Assembly: GCA_023412195.1 (NCBI GenBank) | Contig: JAEYNZ010000085.1 | Coordinates: forward strand, 1-28,315 | Origin: Bacteroidota bacterium | GTDB taxonomy: Bacteria > Bacteroidota > Bacteroidia > Bacteroidales > Prolixibacteraceae | Direction of reading: 5' to 3' | DNA length: 28,315 bases | Shown here: piece after piece, positions 16,161-22,827 of the stretch | How the letters are laid out: every line of letters begins with the position of its first letter | Position numbering within the stretch: position 1 is the stretch's first letter | Notes under the pieces: generated by a model | Database searches by the model: none | What the model was told of the DNA's origin: nothing | The model's input: the letters and a program-made list of their open reading frames with translations, nothing else | Translations under genes and position numbers: made by a program

Positions 16161-16361
16161 CTAATCCTTGTCATACTTGATGATAAGAACCGGGCATTCA
16201 TTTGCTGCTTCCTTGATACAATCAGCGTTGGCTTCAAAATCAGCATCTTCCTTAACAAACGCCTCCCCGTATTCATCAAGACCAAAAACATTGGGGCAAA
16301 GTTCGTTGCATATTCCATCAGCTATGCAACCTTCCTCTATCCAAACTTTTTTTACTGTCAT
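16161..16361 (-). CDS. Single-cluster ferredoxin with an aspartate ligand
   Basis: A 66-residue cytoplasmic electron carrier. The cluster motif is CIADGICNELCP: Cys12, Asp15, Cys18 and Cys22, with Cys48 and Cys56 (NECPV) further on. The spacing matches Pyrococcus furiosus ferredoxin, also 66 residues, where Cys11, Asp14, Cys17 and Cys56 hold the [4Fe-4S] cluster and Cys21-Cys48 form a disulfide. Asp15 therefore replaces the usual second cysteine. Fold features DxCIxDGxC, CPNVFGLDEYGEA and CIKEAANECPVLII are all present. The start is fixed by an AAGGAGGA site four bases upstream. The gene stands alone, so the redox partner is unknown. Confidence 0.9.
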   Translation of the reverse strand: MTVKKVWIEEGCIADGICNELCPNVFGLDEYGEAFVKEDADFEANADCIKEAANECPVLIIKYDKD

Positions 16362-16364
16362 AAT

Positions 16365-16372
16365 TCCTCCTT
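16365..16372 (-). promoter_or_regulatory. Strong Shine-Dalgarno site of the ferredoxin gene
   Basis: On the minus strand AAGGAGGA lies three bases before the ATG at 16361. This is a strong site for a Bacteroidota gene and suggests high expression. Confidence 0.65.
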
Positions 16373-16496
16373 TTCTTATAATTTTTTTATCAGTTTATAT
16401 TTTTCAAGTTAAGAATTAATCTGCTGTTTCTCAAAATTCCTGCTGTCTAATTTTAATCTTCATCTGAAATGTATGATGATTAGAAACATTTTTAAT

Positions 16497-16613
16497 TCAG
16501 ATGATAATAAAAGACTTTTTTGTGTGGAAATCATCTACAACATCTCGTATCTTACCACAGGCTGCAGCTACAACTTCAACAGCACCTTTAAATGCCTTAA
16601 TCAATTGGTCCAT
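16497..16613 (-). CDS. Possible small ORF, 38 residues
   Basis: ATG at 16613 gives MDQLIKAFKGAVEVVAAA, then CGKIRDVVDDFHTKKSFI and II, ending at 16497. The first 33 residues form a good amphipathic helix with one cysteine, and composition is protein-like. No ribosome binding site is seen and the family is unknown. It sits in the 470-base gap between the ferredoxin and the VTT-type gene. The remainder of that gap is AT-rich, apart from the inverted repeat and promoter listed separately. Confidence 0.35.
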   Translation of the reverse strand: MDQLIKAFKGAVEVVAAACGKIRDVVDDFHTKKSFIII

Positions 16614-16728
16614 TTGATTTTATAATATAATGGATTACCATAGATTGTTTTTGGAATGGTTATTTCATATCGGGAACCAGAGATTTTACCAATATAAAAT
16701 ATATAAAACATTAATTGTGAATGTGAAT

Positions 16729-16788
16729 CAGGAGGATAAACGACTGTTAATCTATATTAACAGGCCGTAATGTTTTTTAACCCTCCTG
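16729..16788. repeat. Nested inverted repeats upstream of the VTT-type gene
   Basis: The outer arms CAGGAGG (16729-16735) and CCTCCTG (16782-16788) enclose a perfect inner hairpin, CTGTTAAT, loop CTAT, ATTAACAG (16744-16763). The whole lies just upstream of a -7 promoter element (16805-16812), so it could be a protein-binding site on DNA or, if transcribed from further upstream, an RNA structure. Confidence 0.5.
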
Positions 16789-16804
16789 CTGAACATTTAA
16801 AGTA

Positions 16805-16812
16805 TACATTTG
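16805..16812 (+). promoter_or_regulatory. Candidate -7 promoter element for the VTT-type gene
   Basis: TACATTTG matches the Bacteroidota -7 consensus exactly and lies 22 bases before the GTG start. No clear -33 TTTG is present. The outer arm of the inverted repeat occupies the -33 area. Confidence 0.45.
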
Positions 16813-16834
16813 GCGAACTTAAAATAAAAGTAAA

Positions 16835-17440
16835 GTGATAGTAAGAAGCATAAACAGGATGATGATTTTAAACCGGTACTACCGGATAACCCGGTTTTAT
16901 CAATTTATTAGAGGTATGATGATAAAAACCGGGGTAGTTCTTGGTATCTTCATAATATTATTTTTTGTTGTTGATTTATTCATCCTGGATACAGATGCAA
17001 TTCTTCAAGCAATTGCAACTAAATATTCGCCAGAAGTCATTTTCTCTTTATTTTTTACTTCTGAAATTCTGATGGGTATTTTACCACCTGAATTATTCAT
17101 TGCATGGAGTTCTAAAACACTGAACCCATGGTTTCACGTCTTTCTGTTTGGAACTTTATCCTACGCGGTGGGACTAGGTGCATATTATCTGGGAAAAAGG
17201 CTTATCAGGTTGAAGTCTGTGAAAAAATATGTTGAAATAAAAATTGCCAAACACATCAGTAATTTACGCAAGTGGGGGGGATTTCTTGTCTTTGTAGGCG
17301 CCATGCTTCCACTTCCTTATACATTAGTCAGCATTGCCTCAGGCCTCATCAACTTCAAATTAAAATATTTTATGGCCTGGGCCTTGTTCAGGTATGTAAG
17401 ATTTTTTGTTTATTCTCTTATTATTTTCAAAGTTATATAG
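16835..17440 (+). CDS. VTT/DedA-like membrane protein
   Basis: A 201-residue inner-membrane protein with about five hydrophobic segments (roughly residues 30-52, 66-90, 100-118, 147-170 and 178-199). The region from PPELFIAWSSKTL through YAVGLGAYYLGKRLIR to the loop-plus-helix WGGFLVFVGAMLPLPYTL resembles the VTT domain (SNARE-associated/DedA superfamily), whose members act in phospholipid flipping. The usual re-entrant motif F-x-x-R-x-x-P-x-x-R appears as FVGAMLPLPYTLVSIASG, lacking the arginines, so it is a divergent member. The start is GTG at 16835; ATGs at 16859 and 16913 are alternatives, and the last would remove a basic leader. No partner gene is adjacent. Confidence 0.65.
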   Translation: MIVRSINRMMILNRYYRITRFYQFIRGMMIKTGVVLGIFIILFFVVDLFILDTDAILQAIATKYSPEVIFSLFFTSEILMGILPPELFIAWSSKTLNPWFHVFLFGTLSYAVGLGAYYLGKRLIRLKSVKKYVEIKIAKHISNLRKWGGFLVFVGAMLPLPYTLVSIASGLINFKLKYFMAWALFRYVRFFVYSLIIFKVI

Positions 17441-17445
17441 ATAGA

Positions 17446-17459
17446 CCCGTTATAACGGG
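17446..17459. repeat. Short perfect palindrome after the VTT-type gene
   Basis: CCCGTTATAACGGG starts six bases after the stop codon. It can form a 5-bp stem with a TATA loop, but no T tract follows, so a terminator role is uncertain. Confidence 0.35.
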
Positions 17460-17633
17460 GAGGGCTAAAAACCTGACCCATAAATCAGCAAAAAGGATAC
17501 TGATCTTTCAGTTTTTATTCCTGCATAACGCTTCATTGAATATTTTACTTTTACATTACAATAACGTGGAAGTTAAAACAGGCAGTCCGTTAACACATCA
17601 AATTTTCATAAATGTCAAACGGCTGCCCCGATA

Positions 17634-18116
17634 ATGACAGCAATGAAAGTTAACTGGAACAAATTATTTTCCCTTTCCGTAACAGACACTGAATATTTTG
17701 ATGACAGTCAGGATAAAATACAACTTGTTGGTTGCAAAAAAGATCACCAGGTATGCCTGAATTATCTGCCGGAAATAAACAGGTTAATGAAGGAATCAGA
17801 TGTTTTATACCGCGACAGAGATTATATAAGGTCATTAGAAGCATTAGATAAAGCTTATAATAAAACTTTTGAGCTTAAAAATACTGACTGCTCCAAATGT
17901 GCCAGATTATTCAGGTCTACCATAGTTGGATCACTTGAAGATATGAACCATGAGCTACAAGGTATGTCAAAAGGATTATTCCGCACTGCACGGTACCAAT
18001 CAAGCAGCATAAAAGCTGAACAATTACTAGCAAAATATAAAAATACAGGGGACTTAAAGTCAAATTCTTTTTACATCAAGGAAAAAGAGCGTATTTATTT
18101 GCAGCCGGCTATTTAA
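17634..18116 (+). CDS. Conserved hypothetical protein, 160 residues, Cys-containing helical
   Basis: A soluble, largely helical protein. Key features are CLNYLPEINRLMKESDVLY, then RDYIRSLEALDKAYNKTF, then CSKCARLFRSTIVGSLED, then ELQGMSKGLF. The pattern of a repeat-like helix pair (about residues 42-78, TPR-like spacing) and a CxxC at about 86-89 resembles a conserved hypothetical family that I remember from Bacteroidota. The CxxC could bind metal. The start is ATG 17634; MKVNW three codons later is equally possible. A strong terminator follows about 45 bases after the stop. The function is unknown. Confidence 0.65.
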   Translation: MTAMKVNWNKLFSLSVTDTEYFDDSQDKIQLVGCKKDHQVCLNYLPEINRLMKESDVLYRDRDYIRSLEALDKAYNKTFELKNTDCSKCARLFRSTIVGSLEDMNHELQGMSKGLFRTARYQSSSIKAEQLLAKYKNTGDLKSNSFYIKEKERIYLQPAI

Positions 18117-18159
18117 CCGGACCTTTTTCAACCTAAAGTAGAATGTTTTCCAAAAAAAG

Positions 18160-18192
18160 AAAGGTTGCCATGTGGCAACCTTTTATTTTTTC
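18160..18192. terminator. Bidirectional intrinsic terminator ending the tRNA operon
   Basis: A perfect stem, AAAGGTTGCC pairing with GGCAACCTTT with loop ATGT, is followed by TATTTTTT on the plus side and preceded by an A run (CAAAAAAAG) that forms the U tract on the minus side. It can end both the 17634-18116 gene and the minus-strand tRNA transcript. Confidence 0.9.
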
Positions 18193-18218
18193 ATCATAGC
18201 AGAGCTATTGATATTTCG

Positions 18219-18291
<73 letters not shown>

Positions 18292-18368
18292 ATTTTATTT
18301 TTTATTCCATTAGCGAACCTGACCCTGGCATCCGTCAGCGGACGGACTATCTACTGAGCTTTTACCGC
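18292..18368 (-). repeat. Degenerate tRNA-Gly-like unit A
   Basis: A 77-base unit directly abutting the 5' end of tRNA-Gly copy 1. On the minus strand it opens GCGGTAAAAGCTCAGTAGAT, a decayed acceptor and D-arm. The palindrome TCCGTCCGCTGACGGA (18331-18346) then replaces the 5' half of the anticodon arm. It continues TGCCAGGGTCAGGTTCGC, like the anticodon-to-T-arm part of tRNA-Gly, and ends in an AT-rich tail. No 3' acceptor strand is present, so it cannot fold as a tRNA. It is related to units B and C. Confidence 0.75.
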
Positions 18369-18379
18369 ATTTTAATGTG

Positions 18380-18464
18380 TACCCGGAGGGGGACTTGAAC
18401 CCCCACGGCCGATAAGGGCCATTGGATTTTAAGTCCAACGTGTCTACCATTCCACCATCCGGGC
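18380..18464 (-). tRNA. tRNA-Leu (UAA)
   Basis: An 85-base class II tRNA on the minus strand. The acceptor GCCCGGA pairs with TCCGGGT (one G-U pair), the anticodon stem TTGGA/TCCAA encloses the loop CTTAAAA (anticodon TAA), a long variable arm reads TGGCCCTTATCGGCC, the T-arm contains GGTTCAAGTCC, and the discriminator is A. CCA is not encoded. It lies between the two glycine tRNA genes. Confidence 0.95.
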
Positions 18465-18513
18465 ATCCCTTAATATTTTATCAAAAAAAGAACTTATATA
18501 TTTTTGTGCTTTG

Positions 18514-18586
<73 letters not shown>

Positions 18587-18662
18587 ATTTATTTTATATT
18601 CCATTTGCGAACCCCACCTTGGCATCCGTCAGCCGACGGACTACCAACTGAGCTATTCTCGC
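18587..18662 (-). repeat. Degenerate tRNA-Gly-like unit B
   Basis: A 76-base unit abutting the 5' end of tRNA-Gly copy 2. On the minus strand it opens with the exact tRNA-Gly start GCGAGAATAGCTCAGTTGGT. The palindrome TCCGTCGGCTGACGGA (18625-18640) comes next, then TGCCAAGGTGGGGTTCGC, and it finishes with an AT-rich tail. The 3' acceptor strand is missing. Confidence 0.8.
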
Positions 18663-18738
18663 ATTTATTTTATATTCCATTTGCGAACCCCACATTGGCA
18701 TCCGTTAACCGACCGACTACCAAAGGAGCTTATCCCGC
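18663..18738 (-). repeat. Degenerate tRNA-Gly-like unit C
   Basis: A second 76-base unit in direct tandem with unit B and more decayed: GCGGGATAAGCTCCTTTGGT at the start, a damaged palindrome (18701-18716), then TGCCAATGTGGGGTTCGC. It is the first transcribed segment after the tRNA promoter. Confidence 0.75.
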
Positions 18739-18777
18739 ATTTTATATACTGTTAAAGAACCTTATCTGAAAGCGATG

Positions 18778-18809
18778 CAAATATATTGCTTATTTTTTGT
18801 TATCACAAA
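18778..18809 (-). promoter_or_regulatory. tRNA operon promoter
   Basis: On the minus strand the -33 TTTG (18806-18809), a 20-base spacer and the -7 TATATTTG (18778-18785) form an exact Bacteroidota housekeeping promoter. Transcription should start near 18773 and run through units C and B, tRNA-Gly, tRNA-Leu, unit A and tRNA-Gly to the terminator. Confidence 0.8.
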
Positions 18810-18843
18810 ATATTAAAAAAAAATTGCCCTCGCTGTTGTAAAA

Positions 18844-21462
18844 CTACCTGATTCCGGTAATCTTCTTAATATCGTTCAGCTTGTTAAGTGCTTCAATGGG
18901 AGTTAAATTATTGATATCAAGATGAGCGATTTCATCCCTGATCTGCTTAAGTACAGGGTCGTCGAGCTGAAAAAAGCTAAGTTGTATGCCTTCGCGTTTA
19001 CCGCCTATTTCATCAAGAGGCTTGGCAAGTGCCTCAGCATCTTTAGCTCCTTCTAGTTTTTTAAGAATCTGCTCTGCACGTTGTGTGACTGATTTTGGCA
19101 TACCGGCCATTGCCGCCACATGGATCCCGAAACTATGGTTGCTGCCTCCCCTTATAAGTTTACGCATAAAAATGACCTTATTCCCTGACTCCTTGATGCT
19201 GACATTGAAATTCTTCACCCGTGGAAACGAGCTTTCCATTTCATTCAGTTCGTGATAGTGTGTCGCAAAAAGTGTCTTTGCCTTTGCGCGCGGGTGCTCG
19301 TGCAGGTACTCCACAACTGACCATGCAATGGAAATACCATCGTACGTGGAAGTTCCCCTGCCCAGTTCATCAAACAGCACAAGGCTCCGGTCGGAAATAT
19401 TGTTCAGGATGCTTGCTGCCTCATTCATCTCAACCATAAAAGTAGATTCACCCAGTGAAATGTTATCGGATGCGCCTACGCGTGTAAATATTTTATCAAC
19501 AAGTCCTATCTTTGCAGATTCAGCAGGAACAAAGCATCCTATCTGCGCCAGTAACACAATAAGTGCGGTTTGCCTGAGCAGGGCTGACTTACCGGCCATA
19601 TTGGGACCTGTTATTATAATAATCTGCTGTTCATCCTGGTCGAGCAATACATCATTGGCAATATATGATTCACCTATAGGTAATTGATTTTCTATAACCG
19701 GATGCCGGCCGTTTCTGATGTCAATCACCTTGTCCTCATTAATTTCAGGTCTGAAATATCCATAACCTTCAGAACAGGATGTAAATGACAGCAGGCAATC
19801 GATTTGTGCAAGTATGTGTGAATTGAGCTGGATGGCTGAAATGTATTCTGACAAAGCAATGATCAGGTCATTAAAAAGACGGGCTTCAAGTGCCTGAATT
19901 TTTTCTTCCGCACCCAGAATCTTCGACTCATATTCCTTCAATTCTTCGGTTATATAGCGCTCAGCATTTACAAGAGTTTGCTTACGTATCCAGTCGGATG
20001 GCACCTTGTTTTTATGTGTGTTCCGCACCTCAAGATAATATCCGAATACATTATTAAATCCGACTTTCAATGAAGGAATGCCATGCAAATCACTTTCCTT
20101 CTTTTGAAGGCGTGCAAGATAATCTTTCCCGGAATAGGCTATTTCCCTTAGTTCATCCAGTTCGGCTGATACACCTGGTGCGATGACTCTTCCTTTATTT
20201 AATAGTGCTGGCGGGTCAGGAACGACTTCCCGGTGAATCTTTTCTCTTATCAGATCGCATGGATTTAGTTGCCCCGAAAACCGGTTCAATGTTGAATTCT
20301 CAGCCAACGCACAAGCAGCCTTTACAGGTGCAATAGCAATGAGTGCAAGCTTCACCTGAACCATTTCGCGCGGACTGATTCTTCCCACTGCAACTTTCGA
20401 TACCAGACGTTCCAGATCACCAATCTGCCTCAGGTAATCCTCCAGGTTCTCCTTCAACTCAGGATATTTCATGAAATGCTCCACTGCTGCCAGCCGTTCA
20501 TTTATAGGGCCAATATCTTTTAGTGGCAGAGCCATCCAACGCTTAAGCAACCTCGACCCCATTGGGGTAATGGTTTTATCTATAACCTGGAGCAGAGATT
20601 TGCCGCTCTCATGTAAGGGTGCAAATAATTCAAGGTTTCTGATAGTAAAGCGGTCGAGCCATACATAATGATCTTCGGCAATCCTGCTTAATCCTGTAAT
20701 ATGTTTAACCTGGTGATGCTGTGTCAGGTCGAGATAATGAAGTACTGCTCCTGCAGAAATGATGGCTAGTGGCATATTCTGGATGCCGAATCCCTTCAGG
20801 GAGGTCGTTTCAAAATGGCGGGTAAGCCTGTCGAATGCTGTATCGCTGCTGTAAACCCAGTCGTCGAGATGGTAGGTATAATATTTGTTCCCAAAAATTT
20901 CACTGAACTCATGGCCCCTGCCCCTCTGATATAAAACCTCCTTTGGCTGGAAAGAACTAAGCAGCTTGTCAACGTATTCGAAACTCCCTTCTGCTGTCAG
21001 AAACTCACCGGTTGAAATATCCATGAAGGTGACTCCGGCCATTTTACGGTCGAAATGAACAGAGGCCAGAAAGTTGTTTTCCCGGTTGTCAAGAAGATTG
21101 TCCATAATAGACACACCCGGAGTTACCAGTTCTGTGATGCCTCGTTTGACAATATTTTTTGTCATTTTAGGATCTTCGAGCTGCTCACAGATTGCCACCC
21201 GCTGTCCTGCCCTCACCAGTTTGGGCAGATAAGTATCCAGAGCATGATAAGGGAAACCTGCCAGTTCAACATAGCTTGCTGACCCATTGGCACGACGCGT
21301 AAGCGTTATACCAAGTATTTCCGCTGCCTTAATGGCATCTTCACCGAATGTCTCATAAAAATCGCCCACCCTGAACAGCAGTATAGCATCAGGATGTTTC
21401 CCCTTGATTTTATTGTATTGCTTCATCAGGGGTGTTTCTGCATATTTCTTAACCTCTGTCAT
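18844..21462 (-). CDS. mutS: DNA mismatch repair ATPase MutS
   Basis: A full-length MutS of 872 residues that recognises mismatches as a clamp-forming dimer. The mismatch-binding Phe-x-Glu motif is GDFYETF (Phe35, Glu37). The core and lever domains follow, with RRANGSASYVELAGFPYHAL near the end of domain I. The ATPase has Walker A GPNMAGKS at about 619-626 and Walker B/signature DELGRGTS near 698. It also has FATHYHEL and the dimer helix-turn-helix NHSFGIHVAAMAGMP. A C-terminal IQLSFFQL matches a beta-clamp-binding motif. The start is ATG 21462; a TTG three codons upstream is in frame, but it overlaps the -7 promoter element. No mutL is adjacent. The gene is divergent from the ricT-like gene. 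Confidence 0.97.
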   Translation of the reverse strand: MTEVKKYAETPLMKQYNKIKGKHPDAILLFRVGDFYETFGEDAIKAAEILGITLTRRANGSASYVELAGFPYHALDTYLPKLVRAGQRVAICEQLEDPKMTKNIVKRGITELVTPGVSIMDNLLDNRENNFLASVHFDRKMAGVTFMDISTGEFLTAEGSFEYVDKLLSSFQPKEVLYQRGRGHEFSEIFGNKYYTYHLDDWVYSSDTAFDRLTRHFETTSLKGFGIQNMPLAIISAGAVLHYLDLTQHHQVKHITGLSRIAEDHYVWLDRFTIRNLELFAPLHESGKSLLQVIDKTITPMGSRLLKRWMALPLKDIGPINERLAAVEHFMKYPELKENLEDYLRQIGDLERLVSKVAVGRISPREMVQVKLALIAIAPVKAACALAENSTLNRFSGQLNPCDLIREKIHREVVPDPPALLNKGRVIAPGVSAELDELREIAYSGKDYLARLQKKESDLHGIPSLKVGFNNVFGYYLEVRNTHKNKVPSDWIRKQTLVNAERYITEELKEYESKILGAEEKIQALEARLFNDLIIALSEYISAIQLNSHILAQIDCLLSFTSCSEGYGYFRPEINEDKVIDIRNGRHPVIENQLPIGESYIANDVLLDQDEQQIIIITGPNMAGKSALLRQTALIVLLAQIGCFVPAESAKIGLVDKIFTRVGASDNISLGESTFMVEMNEAASILNNISDRSLVLFDELGRGTSTYDGISIAWSVVEYLHEHPRAKAKTLFATHYHELNEMESSFPRVKNFNVSIKESGNKVIFMRKLIRGGSNHSFGIHVAAMAGMPKSVTQRAEQILKKLEGAKDAEALAKPLDEIGGKREGIQLSFFQLDDPVLKQIRDEIAHLDINNLTPIEALNKLNDIKKITGIR

Positions 21463-21468
21463 CAAAAA

Positions 21469-21499
21469 CAAAGATAGTAGATTGTGTTTCCAAACAAAA
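21469..21499 (-). promoter_or_regulatory. mutS promoter, nearly leaderless
   Basis: On the minus strand, TTTTG (21495-21499), 18 bases and TATCTTTG (21469-21476) match the Bacteroidota promoter consensus. The -7 element ends six bases before the mutS ATG, so the transcript would start at or within a few bases of the start codon. Confidence 0.65.
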
Positions 21500-21714
21500 T
21501 CCGTGTCGCCTTCTATTTACAAACAATTTATGCAAAGGAAAAATAAGAATGAATAATATTCTGGTGAGCAATTTTTTTTTAAAGTCCTTAAGGTCACCAA
21601 AGTTCTTTACGTTCAAACAAAGATGTTGAATTCATTTATAATTTAAACAAGATAATACACGACATTTCAATCTTTTTTTTGATCTTTGCCCAAGAATTAT
21701 AAAGGGGAAAGATT

Positions 21715-22821
21715 ATGAGTTGTGCAGGATGTTCGTTCAATAATTCACATACAGAAGAAAAAACAGATATATATAACTGGCTGAATGATTTACCGGAAAC
21801 ATCAGACCAGTCTGATATAATAGAAGTTAAATTCAAAACCACACGGAAGGAATTTTTCAGAAACACAGAAGGCCTGCCGCTGAAGCGGGGGAATATTGTT
21901 GTAGTGTCAACATCACCCGGACATGATGTGGGTGAGGTTACCTTAACCGGATATCTTGCTGAAAAACAATATGGCAGAAAAGTAAAAAATCCCTCCCGGT
22001 ACCAGTTAAATCCGGTATTCAGAAAAGCTTCAGATAACGATCTTATTGTTTTACAGGAAGCCCGTAGTAATGAAAAACCAGTTCTGATCCGTTCCCGTAA
22101 AATAGCTTCTGAGCTGGGACTTGACATGAAAATCGGGGATGTAGAATACCGTGGCGATGGCAAAAAAGCCATCTTCTATTACCTTGCAGATGGCCGTGTA
22201 GATTTCCGTGAGTTGATCAAGCTCTATGCACGGGAATTTGGAATCAAGGTTGAAATGAAACAGATTGGCGCACGGCAGGAGGCAGGACTTATTGGCGGCA
22301 TAGGATCGTGCGGCAGGGAATTGTGCTGTTCGAGCTGGCGTACCGACTTTTCCAGCATTTCATCAGATGCTGCCGAAAAACAAGGCCTGTCTGCTTCTGC
22401 CCAACGACTGGCAGGTGCCTGCGGTAAATTAAAATGTTGCCTGCTTTATGAACTTGATGCTTATATGGAAGCACGGCAACAATTTCCTGAGCAGCTTATG
22501 TATCTTGAAACTTCAAAAGGATTGGCCAAACCATTAAAAACTGATTATCTGAAGAAGGAAATATGGTTTTCAATTGCAGGGGATGTTACTTCCGGTGCTT
22601 TTCCCCTTTCCCTCAAAGAGGTGAAAGATATTATACAGAAAAACAAACGTGGTATAAAGCCTGAAATCAATCAGCAAAAAGCAAATGAACCTGAAGAACA
22701 AGGCTGGAAGTCGATCAACAACGAGCGCATCGACCGCTTTGAAGAAAAAAAGAAACCACGTAAGAATAAGAATCGCAGGAAAACAGGAAATGCTCCTCAG
22801 GTTAAAATAATCAAACAATAA
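21715..22821 (+). CDS. PSP1-domain protein of the RicT (YaaT) family
   Basis: A 368-residue cytoplasmic protein. The PSP1 domain spans about residues 34-190. The hallmark cysteines are in GIGSCGRELCCSSW (199, 204, 205) and AGACGKLKCCLLYE (236, 241, 242). An additional N-terminal pair MSCAGC (3, 6) is present. In Bacillus subtilis, RicT with RicA and RicF carries Fe-S clusters and modulates RNase Y, and this protein has the same core motif set. The C-terminal 80 residues are a low-complexity basic tail (EEKKKPRKNKNRRKTG) that could bind RNA. The start is ATG 21715. The 243 bases upstream hold no gene. Its 3' end comes within 6 bases of the convergent hybrid kinase gene, with no terminator in between. 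Confidence 0.9.
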   Translation: MSCAGCSFNNSHTEEKTDIYNWLNDLPETSDQSDIIEVKFKTTRKEFFRNTEGLPLKRGNIVVVSTSPGHDVGEVTLTGYLAEKQYGRKVKNPSRYQLNPVFRKASDNDLIVLQEARSNEKPVLIRSRKIASELGLDMKIGDVEYRGDGKKAIFYYLADGRVDFRELIKLYAREFGIKVEMKQIGARQEAGLIGGIGSCGRELCCSSWRTDFSSISSDAAEKQGLSASAQRLAGACGKLKCCLLYELDAYMEARQQFPEQLMYLETSKGLAKPLKTDYLKKEIWFSIAGDVTSGAFPLSLKEVKDIIQKNKRGIKPEINQQKANEPEEQGWKSINNERIDRFEEKKKPRKNKNRRKTGNAPQVKIIKQ

Positions 22822-22827
22822 GTAATG

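Noticed and set aside
21469..21471. TTG as the start codon of mutS
   Set aside because: It overlaps the -7 promoter element, and an ATG three codons later gives the normal MutS N-terminus.
21636..22172. 178-codon minus-strand frame opposite the ricT-like gene
   Set aside because: Antisense shadow of the PSP1 domain; Ser/Phe-rich without recognisable features.
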